Shown here piece after piece: positions 1 to 7,943 of a DNA stretch of 64,000 nucleotides. Made by a program: the position numbers and the translations under genes. Source of the stretch: CAISCU01 sp051861545 (GTDB lineage Bacteria > Bacteroidota > Bacteroidia > UKL13-3); assembly GCA_051861545.1 (NCBI GenBank), contig JBIMKP010000023.1:1-64000 (forward strand), read 5' to 3'. Below the pieces are notes generated by a model. That model saw nothing but the letters and a program-made list of their open reading frames with translations, was not told the DNA's origin and did no database searches. How positions within the stretch are numbered: position 1 is the first letter of the stretch; each line of letters opens with the position of its first letter.

Positions 1-302
1 AATTCTTGTCTTGTTGCCATTGTTTTAAATTTTGTTTTTTCGCTTTAAAACGGTCAACATATTTCAGGCTCCGACAACATTTTAGCATGATAAAAATTGG
101 TTTTACTAAGGAGATTTTGAAGATGTTTCTTAGTAAACTAAAGTACTAAATTAAACAAAATATAAAGCCAATAGCGAATGGCCAATGGCCAAAGTGCGCT
201 GTTGGCGGCTGGTTTAGAATTATAGTTAGAAGAAGTTTGAATATGCAAAAAAGGCATCTCAATTGCTTGAAACGCCTTTTATAATTAAAAAATTGAACTC
301 AA
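1..302. other. Intergenic edge region downstream of aconitase
   Basis: No coding frame of convincing length is seen here. The stretch holds a 9-bp perfect inverted repeat (TTTACTAAG at 102-110, CTTAGTAAA at 129-137, 18-nt spacer) and a locally GC-richer patch near 180-215 with repeated GGCCAA/TTGGC words. The aconitase terminator occupies its right end. The inverted repeat could be an operator or a remnant; nothing in the window decides this. Confidence 0.5.
247..280 (-). terminator. Rho-independent terminator of the aconitase gene
   Basis: AAAAGGC (249-255) pairs with GCCTTTT (274-280), and an inner imperfect stem TCTCAA/TTGAAA closes on a TTGC loop. On the minus strand the hairpin is followed by a run of six T. 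It lies 23 bp beyond the aconitase stop codon, the right place and direction for its terminator; the T run on the other strand could make it bidirectional. Confidence 0.75.
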
Positions 303-2570
303 TTAAGCTCCAACTTGCTTACGAATAATATTCAAAGCACCACCTGCTTTAAACCATTCTATTTGTTGCTCATTGTAAGTATGGTTTACTAAAATAGTAT
401 CTGATGAACCATCTTTGTGTGTGAAAACCAATTCCAATGATTTACCCGGTGCGAAACTGGTTAATCCATTGATATCAATTTTATCGTCTTCCTGAATTTT
501 ATTGTAATCTTCTTTGTCAGCAAATGTTAATGCCAACATTCCTTGCTTTTTCAAGTTGGTTTCGTGAATACGGGCAAATGATTTTACCAATACTGCTCTT
601 ACACCTAAATGACGTGGTTCCATAGCTGCATGCTCGCGACTTGAACCTTCACCATAGTTTTCATCACCAACAACCAAAGAACCTATTCCTTGTGCTTTGT
701 ATGCACGTTGAACTTTAGGTACAGAGTTGTATTCACCGGTTAATTGATTTTTAACTGAATCTGTTTTTTCATTAAAGAAATTCACAGCTCCAATTAACAT
801 ATTGTTTGAAATATTGTCCAAATGTCCACGGTATTTCAACCAAGGTCCAGCCATAGAAATATGGTCGGTTGTACATTTTCCTTTTGCTTTAATCAACAAA
901 TTCAAACCTTTTAAGTCGGTGCCTTCCCAAGCAGCAAATGGATCTAATAATTGTAATCTGTCTGATGTTGGAGAAACTGCTACATTTACACCACTACCAT
1001 CGGCAGCAGGAGCAAGATATCCAGCATCTTCAACCGCATAACCATTTACAGGTAATTCATCTCCAAATGGTGGATCTAATTTAACTGCTTCACCTTTGTT
1101 ATTGATTAATGTATCTGTAATTGGATTGAATGACAAATCTCCAGCAATAGCAATAGCTGCAACCATTTCTGGTGAAGCTACGAATGCATAAGTATTTGGA
1201 TTACCATCTGCACGTTTTGCGAAGTTTCTGTTGAATGAATGAACTATTGTGTTTTTTTCAGCCTTTTCAGCTCCTACCCTATCCCACATTCCAATACAAG
1301 GACCGCAAGCATTTGTGAAAATAGATGCATTTAAATCTGTAAAAGTCTTTAACAAACCATCACGTTCTGCAGTGTATCTTACTTGTTCAGAACCTGGGTT
1401 GATACCAAATTCTGCTTTAGTTACTAATCCTTTATCGATAGCTTGTTTTGCAATAGAAGCAGCTCTTGATAAATCTTCGTAAGATGAATTGGTACATGAA
1501 CCAATTAAACCCCATTCTACTTTTAAAGGCCAGCCATTTTTAGCTGCTTCTTCTTTCATATTGGCAACCGGAGTAGCCAAATCTGGAGTAAATGGACCAT
1601 TTAAATGAGGAGTTAATTCATCTAAGTTGATTTCAATTACTTGGTCGAAATATGTTTCAGGATTTGCATAAACTTCAGCATCTGCAGTTAAATGAGCTTT
1701 CACTCCGTTTGCTAAATCAGCAACTTCTGCGCGACCAGTAGCACGTAAATAACGTTCCATACTTTCATCATAACCAAAAGTTGAAGTAGTAGCGCCAATT
1801 TCGGCACCCATATTACAAATGGTTCCTTTTCCTGTGCAGCTCATAGAAAGCGCACCATCACCAAAATATTCAACAATAGCACCAGTTCCACCTTTTACAG
1901 TTAAGATACCAGCAACCTTTAAAATCACATCTTTTGGAGCTGTCCAACCGTTTAATTTACCAGTTAATTTCACACCAATAAGTTTAGGGAATTTAAGTTC
2001 CCAAGGTAAACCAGCCATCACATCACAAGCATCGGCACCACCAACACCAATAGCAACCATACCTAAACCACCTGCATTTACAGTATGACTATCGGTACCA
2101 ATCATCATTCCACCAGGGAAAGCATAATTTTCTAAAACAACTTGGTGAATAATACCAGCACCTGGCTTCCAAAATCCAATTCCGTATTTGTTAGAAACAG
2201 AAGCTAAGAAATCATAAACCTCGCGGCTTTCTGAATTTGCAACAGCTAAATCTTTTTCAGCACCAACTTTTGCAGTGATTAAGTGATCGCAATGCACAGT
2301 TGAAGGAACAGCAACTTTAGGACGACCTGCTTGCATGAATTGCAATAAAGCCATTTGGGCAGTTGCGTCTTGCATTGCAACTCTATCTGGAGCAAAATCC
2401 ACATAAGATTTTCCTCTTTCAAATGCAGTTGATGCATTACCTTCTGTAAGGTGGGTGTATAAAATTTTCTCTGATAAAGTGAGAGGGCGGTTAACTACCT
2501 TTCTGGCAGCGCTGATACGCTCATCCATGCGAGCATATACCGCTTTAATCATTTCTAAGTCAAAAACCAT
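303..2570 (-). CDS. acnA: Aconitate hydratase, mitochondrial-type (AcnA-like)
   Basis: This enzyme interconverts citrate and isocitrate via cis-aconitate in the TCA cycle, using a [4Fe-4S] cluster in the cytosol. The 755-residue length fits the mitochondrial-type branch (about 750-780) rather than bacterial AcnA (about 890). The three cluster cysteines are visible: C359 in GSCTNSS, and C422 and C425 in NACGPC. The stretch around residues 183-265 (MAGLPWELKFPK, GGTGAIVEYFG, CNMGAEIGATTS) reads almost like the animal mitochondrial enzyme. A C-terminal swivel domain follows (about 560-755). The gene is monocistronic, has its own terminator at 247-280, and is divergent from the gene at 2712. The ATG start is well supported. 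The gene symbol follows common Bacteroidota usage. Confidence 0.96.
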   Translation of the reverse strand: MVFDLEMIKAVYARMDERISAARKVVNRPLTLSEKILYTHLTEGNASTAFERGKSYVDFAPDRVAMQDATAQMALLQFMQAGRPKVAVPSTVHCDHLITAKVGAEKDLAVANSESREVYDFLASVSNKYGIGFWKPGAGIIHQVVLENYAFPGGMMIGTDSHTVNAGGLGMVAIGVGGADACDVMAGLPWELKFPKLIGVKLTGKLNGWTAPKDVILKVAGILTVKGGTGAIVEYFGDGALSMSCTGKGTICNMGAEIGATTSTFGYDESMERYLRATGRAEVADLANGVKAHLTADAEVYANPETYFDQVIEINLDELTPHLNGPFTPDLATPVANMKEEAAKNGWPLKVEWGLIGSCTNSSYEDLSRAASIAKQAIDKGLVTKAEFGINPGSEQVRYTAERDGLLKTFTDLNASIFTNACGPCIGMWDRVGAEKAEKNTIVHSFNRNFAKRADGNPNTYAFVASPEMVAAIAIAGDLSFNPITDTLINNKGEAVKLDPPFGDELPVNGYAVEDAGYLAPAADGSGVNVAVSPTSDRLQLLDPFAAWEGTDLKGLNLLIKAKGKCTTDHISMAGPWLKYRGHLDNISNNMLIGAVNFFNEKTDSVKNQLTGEYNSVPKVQRAYKAQGIGSLVVGDENYGEGSSREHAAMEPRHLGVRAVLVKSFARIHETNLKKQGMLALTFADKEDYNKIQEDDKIDINGLTSFAPGKSLELVFTHKDGSSDTILVNHTYNEQQIEWFKAGGALNIIRKQVGA

Positions 2571-2711
2571 ATCTTTTTAATATATAATGTGAACAAACTG
2601 ATTGGAAGAAAAGTTTAAACCACTTTTCAACTTTTGATTTCGGCCGCAAGTTAATTCTTATTATAAAAAAACAGAATTGAATTTCAGCTTATTTGCTATA
2701 TTAGTATACTT

Positions 2712-3017
2712 ATGAACCCGGAAGAACTAAAAATTGGGCTTTCACTCTTAGAAAAAGAGTTTGAAATCGAGCTAAAATCAGAAAATTTAGAGCAATTAGA
2801 ACTGATTTTAAGCAGTGAAATTATTCGATTAATGCTGCATTCATCAGAAAAATTGTGGAATATTCTCTATAGAATCGACGTGAATGAGAAACAAGTGAAG
2901 GATTTATTTAACTCGGGTGAACCTAAAACGATTGCACCTGCTATTAGTAAATTAATTATAAACAGAATGATGCAAAAAGCCAAAACCCGTTTGGCTTATA
3001 GAGAAGGAAGAATTTAG
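2712..3017 (+). CDS. Conserved-looking hypothetical protein, 101 aa
   Basis: I do not recognise this protein. It is a 101-residue soluble, mainly helical, charged protein (many Glu, Lys, Leu), with no signal peptide, no transmembrane segment and no cysteine motif. It starts with ATG and ends 21 bp before the desaturase frame on the same strand, so the two are probably co-transcribed from the intergenic region shared with the divergent aconitase gene. Its codon use resembles its neighbours. Co-transcription hints at a link to lipid desaturation, but nothing in the sequence shows one. Confidence 0.75.
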   Translation: MNPEELKIGLSLLEKEFEIELKSENLEQLELILSSEIIRLMLHSSEKLWNILYRIDVNEKQVKDLFNSGEPKTIAPAISKLIINRMMQKAKTRLAYREGRI

Positions 3018-3038
3018 AAAAATGACTCCTTCAAGACA

Positions 3039-3833
3039 TTGAAATTTCAAAATCCAAACAGATTTCCTAATTTTGTCGTTCAAATTTGTTTCATGATTAT
3101 ATTTTTGTTTCTCATTCTACATTGGTATTTATCCCTATTCGGACAAACCTTCTTTCTACATAGATACGCTGCTCATAAAATGTTCACTATGAATCCTTTT
3201 TGGGAGAAATTTTGGTACGTATATACGTGGGTTTTGCAAGGTTCATCTTATTTAAATGCAAGGGCTTACGCTATTTTACACAGAATGCACCATGCCTATT
3301 CAGATACAGAAAAAGACCCCCATACGCCTCATTTTTTCAAAGAAGTATTTACCATGATGTGGCATACAAGAAAAGTTTATAATGGAGTTCTGGCTGGCAC
3401 TTGGGAGGTAGAAGAAAAATTCTTAAAAAACTATCCTTCTTACCCTAAAGTAGATAAAATTGCTGATTCTTGGTATTCTAGAATTGGTTTTGGAGCAGCT
3501 TATGTTGTTTTTTACTACTTCTTCGCGACAGAATGGTGGATGTTTTTGTTTTTACCCATTCACTTTTTAATGGGACCAATTCAAGGTGCGGTTGTAAACT
3601 GGGCCGGACATAAATACGGTTATAGAAATTACCCAGAAAACGACCATTCTAAAAACACATTGATTTTTGATTTTATCATGTTAGGAGAATTGTTTCAAAA
3701 CAACCATCATCATGCTGGTGCCAGACCAAATTTTGCATCCAAATGGTGGGAATTCGATCCAGTTTATCCAGTTATTAAATTCATGAATTGGATAGGAATA
3801 ATTAAGCTGGTTCCATTGGCAAGTTCGAAATAG
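3039..3833 (+). CDS. Fatty acid (acyl-CoA/acyl-lipid) desaturase
   Basis: This is a membrane di-iron desaturase that would introduce a double bond into fatty acyl chains, adjusting membrane fluidity. All three histidine boxes of the family are present: HRYAAH (HxxxxH), HRMHH (HxxHH) and NNHHH (the third box, HxxHH-like). Hydrophobic segments at the N-terminus (about 14-36) and in the middle (about 155-185) would form the membrane anchor. At 264 residues it is short but complete for the bacterial stearoyl-CoA-desaturase-like type. The frame opens with TTG at 3039; the first in-frame ATG is at 3093 and would remove 18 residues, so the exact start is uncertain. The substrate (acyl-CoA or phospholipid acyl) cannot be told from sequence. 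Confidence 0.9.
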   Translation: MKFQNPNRFPNFVVQICFMIIFLFLILHWYLSLFGQTFFLHRYAAHKMFTMNPFWEKFWYVYTWVLQGSSYLNARAYAILHRMHHAYSDTEKDPHTPHFFKEVFTMMWHTRKVYNGVLAGTWEVEEKFLKNYPSYPKVDKIADSWYSRIGFGAAYVVFYYFFATEWWMFLFLPIHFLMGPIQGAVVNWAGHKYGYRNYPENDHSKNTLIFDFIMLGELFQNNHHHAGARPNFASKWWEFDPVYPVIKFMNWIGIIKLVPLASSK

Positions 3834-3926
3834 GAAGACAATTTTTCATTAAAAAAACAGATTTGGGCGATATAAAATTCTCCCTCATTCTAAAGTGCAC
3901 TTGAAATTTTGTAATATCAAATTTGG

Positions 3927-3934
3927 TATATTTG
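3927..3934 (+). promoter_or_regulatory. Putative -7 promoter element of the parD-like gene
   Basis: TATATTTG matches the Bacteroidota -7 consensus TAnnTTTG exactly and lies 17 bp before the ATG. The -33 element is less clear: TTG at 3901 is 23 bp upstream and TTTG at 3908 is 15 bp upstream, neither at the usual 19-21 bp. Confidence 0.5.
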
Positions 3935-3951
3935 TTTAATTCATAACAATC

Positions 3952-4191
3952 ATGGAAAAAGACACATCTATATCCTTAGGCGATTATTTTGATAATTTTA
4001 TACTTCAACAAGTTAATTCAGGAAAATATTCATCTGCTAGTGAAGTTGTAAGAGCTGCATTAAGAATGTTTGAATATGAAGAAAAAAAGAAGCTAGAATT
4101 AATTACAGAATTAAAGAAAGGAGAAGATTCTGGTATAAATCAAAATTTCAATCGCGATAGTTTTTTAAAGGAATTGCATACAAATCAGTAA
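3952..4191 (+). CDS. ParD-family ribbon-helix-helix antitoxin without adjacent toxin
   Basis: The 79-residue protein has the layout of type II antitoxins of the ParD family. Residues 5-45 (ISLGDYFDNFI, then SGKYSSASEVVRAALR) form the ribbon-helix-helix DNA-binding dimer domain. The C-terminal tail (NFNRDSFLKELH) resembles the toxin-binding segment that normally wraps a ParE/RelE-type toxin. Such genes usually overlap or abut a parE of about 95 residues. Here only 23 bp follow before the convergent MFS gene ends, so no toxin is encoded next to it. It may be a solitary regulator, act on a distant toxin, or be left over from a lost pair. Start is ATG, with a good -7 promoter match just upstream. 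Confidence 0.85.
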   Translation: MEKDTSISLGDYFDNFILQQVNSGKYSSASEVVRAALRMFEYEEKKKLELITELKKGEDSGINQNFNRDSFLKELHTNQ

Positions 4192-4214
4192 TAATTTCCT
4201 TCATTTTTTACCTC

Positions 4215-5396
4215 CTATTTCGCTTCCGTAAACTTCCCAATTGCACTTATTAGGAAAAAGCATATTCCCATAAGTAAGGCTCCTCCCCAAAAAGGAAAAC
4301 CCCAATCTAAAGAATATAACAATCCTCCTAAAGCAGGACCAATTACCCTGGCTAATGAACCAAATGATTGATTAGAACCCAATACTTGTCCTTGTTGATG
4401 CGTAGGAGTATTCTTCGATAATAATGCAAGAATAGCTGGAGATATAAATCCATTTGCAAGTGCTATAAAAAACAAAGAAACCAATTGAAGCCAGAAAATA
4501 TCAACAGGTGTAAATGGCAATGTACCTAAGCCAATCACCATAAAAATTGTTCCATAAGTAAGTAATTGTTTTTCGCCAAAGTACTTATTTAACTTGCCTA
4601 CTAATCCACCTTGTATAATTGCGCTTAAAACACCGATATACATAAATACCCAGCCAATTTGTTTTTCGTTAAAGCCAAATTTTTCAGCCCAAAAAATTGT
4701 GGAAGAGATTTGCATCATTGCAAAAGCTACAATGAATATGAAATTGAACAAAATCAATTCTCTAATTACAGGCTTTTTAAATTCGATTAGCAAATTAGCA
4801 ATTGGCTTAAAGCTGTATGCTTTGTCTTTTTGCTTTTGTTGAAGTGATTCTTTTAAAAAAACAAATGCCAAAATTAAATTGATGCTACTTAAAATTGCAC
4901 TAAACCATCCTACGTATTCAACACTTCCAGTGCCACTCATCGATTTGAGGAAACCGCCAATTGGTGGACCAAATATAAATCCTAAGCCAAATGCTGCTCC
5001 AATAAATCCCATATTTTTAGCACGATTTTCAGGTGGAGTAATATCAGCTATATAAGCCTGAGCAGCAGAAATATTGGCAGAACCAATTCCTGCAAAAACC
5101 CTTGATAAAATTAGAAATACCAAACTATTTGTAAAGGCAAAAAACACATATGCCAAAACAGTTAAAGCAATACTGATTAACATTACAGGCCTTCTTCCAA
5201 TTCTATCACTAAGTGTTCCCCAAAATGGAGAAAACAAAAAGTTCATCAAAGAATAAATACCAGCAATAAAGCCAATTTGGATGGCAGTTGCATTTAACTC
5301 TTTAGCAATAATTGGAAATACTGGAATTATGATTCCAAATCCTAATAAATCGAGAAAAATAGTTAGAAATAATACTAAAAGTGGCTTATTTTTCAT
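4215..5396 (-). CDS. MFS transporter (TetA/multidrug-like, 12 TM)
   Basis: A 393-residue major facilitator superfamily protein with about twelve hydrophobic segments in the inner membrane, acting as a proton-coupled transporter. The loop 2-3 signature GTLSDRIGRRPVML is intact, and the N-terminal segment (LDLLGFGIIIPVFP) is typical of the drug:H+ antiporter-1 branch that includes TetA. The gene starts 1 bp after the stop of the TonB-dependent receptor gene, so both are very likely in one operon. That suggests handling of a common substrate, for instance a chelated metal or small molecule, rather than antibiotic resistance. The substrate is not deducible. No clear terminator is seen between it and the convergent parD-like gene. 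Confidence 0.9.
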   Translation of the reverse strand: MKNKPLLVLFLTIFLDLLGFGIIIPVFPIIAKELNATAIQIGFIAGIYSLMNFLFSPFWGTLSDRIGRRPVMLISIALTVLAYVFFAFTNSLVFLILSRVFAGIGSANISAAQAYIADITPPENRAKNMGFIGAAFGLGFIFGPPIGGFLKSMSGTGSVEYVGWFSAILSSINLILAFVFLKESLQQKQKDKAYSFKPIANLLIEFKKPVIRELILFNFIFIVAFAMMQISSTIFWAEKFGFNEKQIGWVFMYIGVLSAIIQGGLVGKLNKYFGEKQLLTYGTIFMVIGLGTLPFTPVDIFWLQLVSLFFIALANGFISPAILALLSKNTPTHQQGQVLGSNQSFGSLARVIGPALGGLLYSLDWGFPFWGGALLMGICFFLISAIGKFTEAK

Positions 5397-5397
5397 G

Positions 5398-7713
5398 TTA
5401 AAAAACTGCTCTTAATTGAATGTTAAATGAACGCGGTGGATCCATTTTACCAGGTCTGGTAGCATATTCTTTATTGGTTAAATTGTTTACTAAAAAACTA
5501 ATTCTCACCACATCATTTATAGAATAGGCCATTCTCATATTATGAATATGGTCGCCAGAACCAACCCTGCTAAAAAACTCTTTTACACCAGGCAATAACA
5601 TTACATATTCATCTGTTTTTTCATATACACTGTAATACTGCCAATTATAGCCAAGCATGAATTTCTTGTAGGTGAATTCGATATCCCATTTAGCTAATTT
5701 TCTATTACGATAAGCTAACATGGATGAGTAATATTTAGCACTGTCTAAAGTTCCCATACTTTCAAAAAATGCACGTGTATAGTTTCCCCAATTTTTGTAT
5801 TCAGGACTCACACTTAAGTTCATTGGCATTGAATAAGTAAAACCTCCTAAAGTACGTATTAGCACATTTTTGATTCTACCTTCTCCACTTATCGAAATTT
5901 CGTAACCAGCAGCGCGTGTCTGACCAATATTCTGTGATTTAAAACCTATAGTTCTTAAGAAATCAATTTGAGGGTTTTCAAATGGATTAATCCATTGTCC
6001 AAATTGAAATTCAATCATAGAATCGAATTCCTGATTAAAAATAGCAAAATCAAGCAAAGCAGAAAAATTACCAATTTTTATTCCTTGTTTAATCCCAATT
6101 TCTGCGGTAAAACCTTTTTCAGAAACTAAATTATAATTTGGAAATATATTGATAGATGATACCCTATCTTCAACATACTTTTCGCCAATTGTAGGAAATC
6201 TATAACCTTCAGAATAATTCGCTCTTAAGAAAGTATTTTTACCAAGTTCATAATTTATACCGAAACGTTTTAATAAACCTGTAGTTTCAAACAGAGTATC
6301 TAAACCGTTCAATTCAAACCTAGCACCTGCTAAAAAAGTATAGCGTTTATAACGGTATTCTGCTTGGGCATAAGCAGCAGAGCTAACTCCTGCAAATGTT
6401 CCTCTATAAACATTTCCCTGTGCCCACAAAGTTGTATTATAAGTACCTGCCGTAAAAAACAAATCAGGCAAAATATAGGTCTTATAGTTATAATCAAGCG
6501 TATACAAATTAGCAATAGCATCGTTGTTTCCCGGGAATTTAATTGGGTCAACAAAACGATGAATTTGATACATCCTTAATTTAACAGCATGTGTATGTTT
6601 TCCTTTTGTATAATCTAAATGTGGGTCAATGGAAAAAATTCTGTAAAAATCTTCAACAATATAATTATTAAAAGGTCTTAACGCACCACTATCGGCATTG
6701 TTCCAAAGAAAAAACCTTCCTGATTTTTCGAACATGATATTTCCATTTACACCAAAACTCAGGTTTTTACTGTAACGGTATCTAGTTTTAAAATAAGTTC
6801 TTGCCCTGTAATTATCGCCACCTAATAAATGACTACGATTTGCATTTAAATTTCCACACCAAACCAAGTCGAATTTACCAAATTTTTGCTTGTGACTAAA
6901 AAACGAACCCGTTGTGAAAGGACTTGAAAAGGCATCCCACCAAATGGTTTCTTTTCTTTTGGGATTGGAATTAATTCCCTGATAAAACGAAAATTTAGTA
7001 ACAGGTTTATCAGTTGGCCAGCCAGTTCTAACATTTACAGTTCCATTTAAAGCAGAAGAACCATATAAAACCGAAGCTGAACCTTTAATAATTTCAATTT
7101 GTTCAGCCGATTCAATTGGTAAAAAATTCCAACGCACATCACCCAAATCAGCTCCCATAATTGGCATATCATCTAATAATACAGCAACCCTACTACCAGT
7201 ATTATAAGAATATCCAACACCACCACGAATAGCAGGTTGTCCATCAATTACAGAAACACCGGGAACTCTATTTAGCACATCCGACAAATCATTTGCATTG
7301 GTATTACTTATTAAATAAGGTTGAACTATATTTAAACTACTAACCTCTCTAGAAATTTGAGTAGCATTTCGTGAGGCTGCAACTACCATTTGGTCTAATT
7401 GATTGGCAAATGGTTCTAATAAAATTTGATACTCCTTTTTTTCATTAAGTAATGAAAACTGAATTTCCTGAGTTTTGTAACCCACTCTTGAAAAATTAAG
7501 CCTGTATTTGCCATTTTCAAGCTTCATTTTAAAAATGCCTGAAGAATCAGAAAGTGATTTTAAGTTTTTACCTGCATTCACTGAAACTAAAGACAGCGGC
7601 TTAAATGTATTGGCATCTAAAATTATTCCACTCACCAAATTATCTTGAGCATAAATTTTAGTACAAAAAGCACTGATAAGAATCATCAATTTTATAAAAA
7701 CACTCTTTCTCAT
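5398..7713 (-). CDS. TonB-dependent outer-membrane receptor with carboxypeptidase-like regulatory domain
   Basis: A 771-residue outer-membrane receptor that imports a ligand using energy from TonB-ExbBD. In order: a signal peptide (residues 1-22, ending IYAQ), a carboxypeptidase-regulatory-like beta-sandwich (about 25-110) typical of Bacteroidota receptors, a plug domain (about 115-230, with DVLNRVPGVSV and IEIIKGSASVLYG), and a 22-strand barrel to the C-terminus, which ends in aromatic-rich RAVF. There is no SusD partner, so it is not a polysaccharide-utilisation pair; the single-protein layout fits siderophore, cobalamin or metal-complex receptors. It is followed after 1 bp by the MFS gene. 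No Fur-like operator or riboswitch could be recognised upstream. Confidence 0.92.
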   Translation of the reverse strand: MRKSVFIKLMILISAFCTKIYAQDNLVSGIILDANTFKPLSLVSVNAGKNLKSLSDSSGIFKMKLENGKYRLNFSRVGYKTQEIQFSLLNEKKEYQILLEPFANQLDQMVVAASRNATQISREVSSLNIVQPYLISNTNANDLSDVLNRVPGVSVIDGQPAIRGGVGYSYNTGSRVAVLLDDMPIMGADLGDVRWNFLPIESAEQIEIIKGSASVLYGSSALNGTVNVRTGWPTDKPVTKFSFYQGINSNPKRKETIWWDAFSSPFTTGSFFSHKQKFGKFDLVWCGNLNANRSHLLGGDNYRARTYFKTRYRYSKNLSFGVNGNIMFEKSGRFFLWNNADSGALRPFNNYIVEDFYRIFSIDPHLDYTKGKHTHAVKLRMYQIHRFVDPIKFPGNNDAIANLYTLDYNYKTYILPDLFFTAGTYNTTLWAQGNVYRGTFAGVSSAAYAQAEYRYKRYTFLAGARFELNGLDTLFETTGLLKRFGINYELGKNTFLRANYSEGYRFPTIGEKYVEDRVSSINIFPNYNLVSEKGFTAEIGIKQGIKIGNFSALLDFAIFNQEFDSMIEFQFGQWINPFENPQIDFLRTIGFKSQNIGQTRAAGYEISISGEGRIKNVLIRTLGGFTYSMPMNLSVSPEYKNWGNYTRAFFESMGTLDSAKYYSSMLAYRNRKLAKWDIEFTYKKFMLGYNWQYYSVYEKTDEYVMLLPGVKEFFSRVGSGDHIHNMRMAYSINDVVRISFLVNNLTNKEYATRPGKMDPPRSFNIQLRAVF

Positions 7714-7943
7714 TAAAAACAGTTTGTTTGTAAAAATAAGGTAATTCTTGAAAATGCCTGAAAAACGAGGTAGTTTTAATTGAAAATGAGGTTTAAGTAG
7801 TTAGTGCACAAAATAAGAATATAGTATTTTAACAAAACACTAAGGTTTTAAAAGGCGAAATTCCGCAAGTATTTTTTTTAGTTCTGAAACAAATACTAAT
7901 TTAGCGGGGTTATTTATAAGTTGAAATCGTATTAAATATTCAA
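7714..7943. promoter_or_regulatory. Divergent promoter region, TonB receptor / citrate synthase
   Basis: This 230-bp AT-rich spacer must carry promoters for both divergent genes. TAATTTAG at 7897-7904 is a one-mismatch match to the -7 element for the citrate synthase gene, without a convincing TTG at the correct distance. I see no riboswitch fold or strong inverted repeat. Confidence 0.4.

Noticed and set aside
802..2088. Plus-strand open frames of 77-89 codons opposite aconitase
   Set aside because: They are antisense to a full-length, motif-complete aconitase gene and have no start context or protein-like composition of their own.
4215..5396. Tetracycline-resistance gene
   Set aside because: The protein has general drug:H+ antiporter features, but operon context with a TonB receptor and lack of specific evidence do not support a resistance call.
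7714..7943. Cobalamin or other riboswitch upstream of the TonB receptor
   Set aside because: No conserved core or long structured leader could be recognised in the 230-bp spacer.
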